NCBI GenBank assembly: GCA_964602985.1 | Contig: CAZRTJ010000028.1 | Coordinates: 1-44,921 of the forward strand | Source: CAYZJB01 sp964602985 | GTDB taxonomy: Bacteria; CLD3; SB21 | Reading direction: 5' to 3' | Length of the DNA: 44,921 bases | Part shown: piece by piece, positions 40,802 to 44,921 of the stretch | How the letters are laid out: each line of letters starts with the position of its first letter | Position numbering within the stretch: position 1 is the first letter of the stretch | The notes under the pieces: generated by a model | Told to the model about the DNA's origin: nothing | The model's database searches: none | Seen by the model: only the letters and a program-made list of their open reading frames with translations | Position numbers and translations under genes: made by a program

Positions 40802-41581
40802 TCAGTCGGACTCTACGCTCTCAGACTGCTCGGGCTTTGGGAGATACTCCAGCAGTTGATCGTAGGCTTTCAGTAATTCGACTCCGGCACCGGCATGATC
40901 CGACATCATGTTGACCAGATTCTGCGCGGTCTTCACGTTGCCGTTGACGCCGGCCTGGAAGTAGAAATCAGAGAATTGGGAGTATTTCCTTTGAAAGCTG
41001 TACACCTTCGTGATTCGTTGTACCGTTTTCAATCCTCCGTTGGCGAGGGCCCCGGAACTGACGGCGGTCTGCATGGCGCTTTCACCGAAAGCGGGGTTTC
41101 GTGTGCCTTTCCATCCCGGAATGTCGATATCTGCAATGGAAATGTCGCCACGCCGCCGCATGACGCTGTGGACGGTATCGCGCACCATCTCCCAGTAGGG
41201 TATCCGATCGGCCAGAATTGTCCGATTATCTTGAATTTCGATCCGAATGAGATCGAGCGCCATCGTGAGCTGATGCGCCTGAGAGACACGGCCTCGCCAC
41301 TCATTCAATCCCAGTGCGAGAAGGACTCCGACCAAGACCGTGGAGATTTCAAAGATAAACCGACTCCACGACCATTCGCCCCTGCCTTCCAGCGCCTTTT
41401 CCGAGCGACCTGCCCGCAGTAAGAACGTCAGAGAGCCGCAGAATACCACGATCGCCACAGCCAGGGTCAGAACATCGGAAGTGGACACCACCCGTCCCGT
41501 CATGTCCGCGGCTGTGAGAATGGCGGCCAGCAACGATCCGACCAGTACCGTCCAGAGAAAGAGGATTCGTAAGATGCGCAT
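40802..41581 (-). CDS. DUF6090-like membrane protein, copy 2
   Basis: The 259-residue protein has two additional N-terminal membrane helices (about 3-25 and 38-57). A third helix (about 78-96, FIFEISTVLVGVLLALGLNEW) and a helical domain follow, with RIEIQDNR, ADRIPYWEMV and IPGWKG, which align with the gene at 39070. It is therefore an extended paralogue. The ATG at 41581 follows GGAAG; a GTG at 41608 is less likely. Function unknown. Confidence 0.7.
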   Translation of the reverse strand: MRILRILFLWTVLVGSLLAAILTAADMTGRVVSTSDVLTLAVAIVVFCGSLTFLLRAGRSEKALEGRGEWSWSRFIFEISTVLVGVLLALGLNEWRGRVSQAHQLTMALDLIRIEIQDNRTILADRIPYWEMVRDTVHSVMRRRGDISIADIDIPGWKGTRNPAFGESAMQTAVSSGALANGGLKTVQRITKVYSFQRKYSQFSDFYFQAGVNGNVKTAQNLVNMMSDHAGAGVELLKAYDQLLEYLPKPEQSESVESD

Positions 41582-41652
41582 GAAGTTCTTCCGGTTTCTT
41601 GTCCCCACAGGTTACGTAAATTCCCCACGCGAAACAATACGCGGCTTGCAAT

Positions 41653-41678
41653 AAAAAAGCCGGTCGCGGGACCAGCTT
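41653..41678 (-). terminator. Rho-independent terminator of the T9SS gene
   Basis: Read on the minus strand, AAGCTGGTC and GACCGGCTT pair with one mismatch around CCGC and are followed by a run of T. It lies 26 bases after the stop at 41704. Confidence 0.7.
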
Positions 41679-41703
41679 CTGACTATCTCATTGGAGAATG
41701 AAT

Positions 41704-44700
41704 CTACTTCAGCAGGATCATCTTACGGGTCTGAATTCCTGCATCCGTCTCGAGTCGATACAAATATACGCCGCTGGATACTCGCAATCCGTTTGCGTTC
41801 TGTCCGTTCCACACGACGTTGTGAAAACCCGCGGGACGGATCTCGTCGAGCAGTTGCGCAACGCGTTGACCGAGTATGTTGTACACCGTCAGACGAATGC
41901 GGCCCGACTCTGGCAGACCGAATCGGATGGTCGTGGTCGGATTAAACGGATTGGGATAATTCTGCGCGAGTTCGACCGACTTGGGCAGTTCGACAAAGTC
42001 TGGATTGTAAAAGGCAGCCACTTCTCCCCACCGCGACAGCTGGCCGCTGGCAACTGTGGACCCCTCCATTCGGCCGATGAATTTCCATTCGCCGTCTATG
42101 TTTTGGTACAGCCCGGTCCGCTCTGGGTCCGGCGTCGGCTTGTTCAAGACTACACCGATCTTCCAGGAAGGTTCTCTGTCAAAACTGACATTGCCATCGA
42201 TACTGAACACTGGACTGACTCTCAACCAGTCTGATGGGACATCCGCCTCGCCTTCTGTGTGACCAATGATGACCGTCCCTGTTTCCCGATTCCTTCGGTC
42301 GCCGGTCTGGATATGCAACAGGCCGTCTGTCCACACGAGCGGTTCATTGGAAAGTGCCACCACGTTGTACGAGCGGTCGCTGATTCCGGTATTTCCAGCG
42401 CTGTCGGTGCCTTCAAAATGGAACGAGACGACTCCCGTATCCGCGAAACGATAGGAAGCGACAAAGAGCCTTCGTGCCGAACCGCCAATTCCATTGATCG
42501 CCAGCGTGTCCGTTGTGTCAGCCGTGGCGGTCGCCCACCCGGTCAACAGACCTTCATCGCTGCGGAAGTAAATTTCCGAATATCTCTTCAGAACCGTACT
42601 GCGGAGGATTCCGGTCGTGATGATTGGGGCGATATTCTCCAGTCCAAATCCGTTCAACACGATGTCGGCGTTTTGATTTATGGCGTCGCTCACAAAACGA
42701 ACCGTATCTCTCCTTCCGGAGTCAGATTGCGGGTGAAAGAGGATCGTGAGGAACAGCGTATCGATGGAAGGGTCAATCGTCTGCGGCAGCGCAGGGGAAG
42801 CTGTGACCGTGAAATCAACGGTATTGACCGTTGTGAGGGAAGTCATTTGGATAGGCCCGGTATTTCCGCTTACTCGCACGGTTGTGGATACGGTGTCACC
42901 GATGCGGACGGGTCCGAAATTGACAGCCGTCTCCGAGAGCTGGATGAATCCCAGCGGCGGCAGTCCAGTCACTGCGATGGAGAAAGCGGATGTGTTCGAG
43001 GCGCTGTCCTGCAGGGCGGTCACGTTGACACCCCGGAGCAAATTCATTTTTTTGGACCAATTGCCGGAGCCATTGGCGCGGACCGTGTCGATGTAATAAC
43101 GGCCTTGATTGGTCGAGTCATTGTACACCTGGACGAGCGCAAACGGCGCGGCTGTGCCGCTCACGGTCGAGTCCATGCTCACGGAAGTCACCTTCGGAGG
43201 CTTCACGCTCTGCTGGGCGCCATTCAATATCTTCACTGCCCCGCTGTCATTTCGGAAAATTGAATTGCGGAAGAAGACGTTACTGTCCGTCGAAGCGCCA
43301 TCGATCGAAATGCCAAACCCCTTATGGTAAGCAATGACATTGTCGCGCAGACTGTCGGCAGAGGAATTCGAAATAATCAGGACGCCCGACCCGCTGCCGT
43401 TGCCAAAGGGGATCGAGCCGGGTCCGAGACCAATTCGATTTCCGATGATTCGATTTCTGCGACCGCCGCTGGATGCGGTAAGACCGATCCCCGCAAAGCT
43501 ATTGCCCGCGATGTAATTGGCGTCACTGGGGCCATTGCCGCCGATCATATTGTTTGTCGCTTTGTCAAGGAGAGCGCCCAGGCCATTGGGGATGGTGTCT
43601 GTCCCCGCGGCATTGAGTCCGACGTAATTTCCCCGCACGGAGCAGTTCCACACGCTGGTCAGCACAAAACCGCGCTGGCTATTCCCGGACAAGACATTGC
43701 GTCCGCCCGGTGTGCCGTCTCCCAAGCGGTTGTAATTAGCGGTGTCGCTGAACGAACATCCTTCTCCATTTTGATTTCCGAGCCCGGCAGTCCCGGCGGC
43801 GTTGGTTCCGAGGTAATTACCGAGTACGTCGTTCGAATCGGATCCGACGTCGCGAATGCGGATGCCGTCGTCGTAGTTTCCGGAAATCACGTTACGACCG
43901 GCCGCGGTCCCATTGCCGATGAGGTTATGGCTGGAGTTCATTCGGACCATGACGCCGACGCCAAGATTGCCGAGAGAATCGGAGCCGCCGTCTCGCAAGC
44001 CGATGTAGTTATTCACGATGCGGTTGGAATCCGATCCGATGATTTCAATTCCGTACAGATCGTTGCCGGAGATGACGTTTCGCCCGATTGCTGTCGTGTC
44101 GCCGATCCAGTTGGAGTTGGCCGAACCGGACAGTTGTACGCCGATGGTGTTGGGGACGCGCGAATTGCCGGACGAGTTGGTGCCGATGAAATTGCTGAGC
44201 AGACGATTGTTGCGTCCGCCAATGATCGACACGCCCGGGCCGGAGACGTTGCCCTGAATGACGAGGCCACGAATCGTATTGTTCGAGCCGGTGATTTGAA
44301 AGGTTGTTCCTCCGGTGATGCCCGATCCATTGACGATGATATCGGGACGGCCATCCAGATCGAGATCGCCATTGATATACGTGCCTGCATCGGTGAGGCT
44401 GATGGTCGAGAAAACGGTAATGACCGACGCAGGCGGGATCGTAAAGATGATGGTGTCGTTGCCCGGGTTGGAATTGGCCAAGGCGACGGCGTTCGACAGG
44501 GAACCTATGCCCGACCCATTTGTATTGGACACGACGATCGGCGTGAAATTGCTCTCGTCGGTCGTTGCCAGCGTAAAATAAGTGCCTGGCAACGTCGTAA
44601 GGCCCGTACGCAATTCATTGCTGAAATACGATCCGGTCAAGATGCTCGCGTTGGAGAAGTTTCCATCATCATCGGCAAGCACGCGGAGTTTCGAGCTGTC

Positions 44701-44921
44701 GCCGATCGAAAGGCCCGCGGTTCGAAACAGAAACGCTGTTTGCAGAGTGCCGACATTCGTCGTGTCGATTCTCCACACGCGGGTCAAACGTCGGGCAATG
44801 CCTGAAGGCACGTTGGCTTTGTCAACTCCCGTAAAACTCGCTCCGTTGTGACCGTACAGGGCGCTTCCATTTGAAGCGACGCCAAATGTCGAACACGCAA
44901 ATGCGTGAGAGTATGCGTAGG
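41704..44921 (-). CDS. Secreted parallel beta-helix protein with T9SS sorting domain (N-terminus off the window)
   Basis: The frame is open to the right edge, so at least 1071 residues are visible and the N-terminus is missing. Residues from about the start of NTNGSGIGSLSNA onward form a right-handed beta-helix with repeated blocks such as IGRNVISGND, AGRNVISGNY and GGRNVLSGNS, and NYLGTNAAG-like turns. Beta-sandwich domains follow (NFGPVRIGDTVSTTV, EGTDSAGNTG). The C-terminus is a type IX sorting domain (LAQNYPNPFNPTTTIRFGLP, VYNILGQRV, VSSGVYLYRLETDAG, KMILLK). The protein should be exported and attached to the cell surface. It may bind or cleave polysaccharide, but no catalytic site is evident. 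Confidence 0.9.
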   Translation of the reverse strand, partial: YAYSHAFACSTFGVASNGSALYGHNGASFTGVDKANVPSGIARRLTRVWRIDTTNVGTLQTAFLFRTAGLSIGDSSKLRVLADDDGNFSNASILTGSYFSNELRTGLTTLPGTYFTLATTDESNFTPIVVSNTNGSGIGSLSNAVALANSNPGNDTIIFTIPPASVITVFSTISLTDAGTYINGDLDLDGRPDIIVNGSGITGGTTFQITGSNNTIRGLVIQGNVSGPGVSIIGGRNNRLLSNFIGTNSSGNSRVPNTIGVQLSGSANSNWIGDTTAIGRNVISGNDLYGIEIIGSDSNRIVNNYIGLRDGGSDSLGNLGVGVMVRMNSSHNLIGNGTAAGRNVISGNYDDGIRIRDVGSDSNDVLGNYLGTNAAGTAGLGNQNGEGCSFSDTANYNRLGDGTPGGRNVLSGNSQRGFVLTSVWNCSVRGNYVGLNAAGTDTIPNGLGALLDKATNNMIGGNGPSDANYIAGNSFAGIGLTASSGGRRNRIIGNRIGLGPGSIPFGNGSGSGVLIISNSSADSLRDNVIAYHKGFGISIDGASTDSNVFFRNSIFRNDSGAVKILNGAQQSVKPPKVTSVSMDSTVSGTAAPFALVQVYNDSTNQGRYYIDTVRANGSGNWSKKMNLLRGVNVTALQDSASNTSAFSIAVTGLPPLGFIQLSETAVNFGPVRIGDTVSTTVRVSGNTGPIQMTSLTTVNTVDFTVTASPALPQTIDPSIDTLFLTILFHPQSDSGRRDTVRFVSDAINQNADIVLNGFGLENIAPIITTGILRSTVLKRYSEIYFRSDEGLLTGWATATADTTDTLAINGIGGSARRLFVASYRFADTGVVSFHFEGTDSAGNTGISDRSYNVVALSNEPLVWTDGLLHIQTGDRRNRETGTVIIGHTEGEADVPSDWLRVSPVFSIDGNVSFDREPSWKIGVVLNKPTPDPERTGLYQNIDGEWKFIGRMEGSTVASGQLSRWGEVAAFYNPDFVELPKSVELAQNYPNPFNPTTTIRFGLPESGRIRLTVYNILGQRVAQLLDEIRPAGFHNVVWNGQNANGLRVSSGVYLYRLETDAGIQTRKMILLK

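Noticed and set aside
43324..44805. 493-residue plus-strand open frame opposite the beta-helix gene
   Set aside because: It is a shadow of repetitive beta-helix coding sequence; the minus strand has the T9SS domain and a terminator.

Overview
The window looks like a chromosomal segment from a free-living bacterium of the Bacteroidota/Ignavibacteriota/Kapabacteria side of the FCB group. The clearest marker is the large secreted protein at the right edge, which ends in a type IX secretion (T9SS) sorting domain (NYPNPFNP...; last residues RKMILLK). Genes are tightly packed, many with overlapping starts and stops, and moderately GC-rich by eye. No tRNA, rRNA, CRISPR array, prophage or transposase was seen.

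Layout. (1) 1-450: end of an unidentified gene and a frameshifted A-type Fe-S carrier gene, closed by a terminator. (2) 676-14176: an anaerobic nitrate respiration locus. A Crp/Fnr regulator with FNR-like cysteines is followed by a CRP-like operator and then by diheme cytochrome c, narG, narH, narJ, narI, a small membrane protein, narK with an unusual periplasmic insertion, a TehA/SLAC1-type anion channel, a hemerythrin-like protein and moaA. The order resembles the Thermus narCGHJIK type. The proteins would pass quinol electrons to cytoplasm-facing NarGH, move nitrate and nitrite across the membrane, perhaps handle NO or O2, and make the molybdopterin precursor. (3) 14218-17801: rpmB, a sphingomyelin-synthase-like PAP2 protein, DUF4416, a short Rho and a DDAH-like amidinohydrolase. 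(4) 17815-21401, minus strand: a secreted glyoxalase-fold protein, OsmC, a B12-binding radical SAM protein and a secreted DJ-1/PfpI protein, diverging from an HxlR regulator. (5) 21508-27959: HxlR, an anchored beta-propeller, an orphan histidine kinase, radA, and four small genes including a rhodanese lipoprotein.

(6) 27961-28980: a cluster of palindromic, cloverleaf-like repeats (GTCATTTCGA ... TCGAAATGAC) surrounding a small GIY-YIG nuclease gene whose 3' end and stop codon lie inside a repeat copy. This is the best candidate for an undescribed system: a nuclease associated with a REP-like element. (7) 29048-37385: an unidentified protein with three internal repeats, then a DNA repair neighbourhood with an AlkD-like glycosylase, LigD (Pol-PE-Lig), a SWIB domain with a histone-H1-like tail, two small envelope proteins, Ku and a TPR protein. 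(8) 37403-41581: a zinc alcohol dehydrogenase converging on a minus-strand run of a hydrolase, two DUF6090-like paralogues, two small membrane proteins and a ferritin-like protein. (9) 41704 to the right edge: a parallel beta-helix protein with T9SS signal, truncated by the window.

All assignments come from reading motifs and gene order; no database search was run. Enzyme families with invariant motifs (NarGHI, MoaA, RadA, LigD, Ku, Rho, OsmC) are secure. Domain-of-unknown-function names are from memory and less certain.
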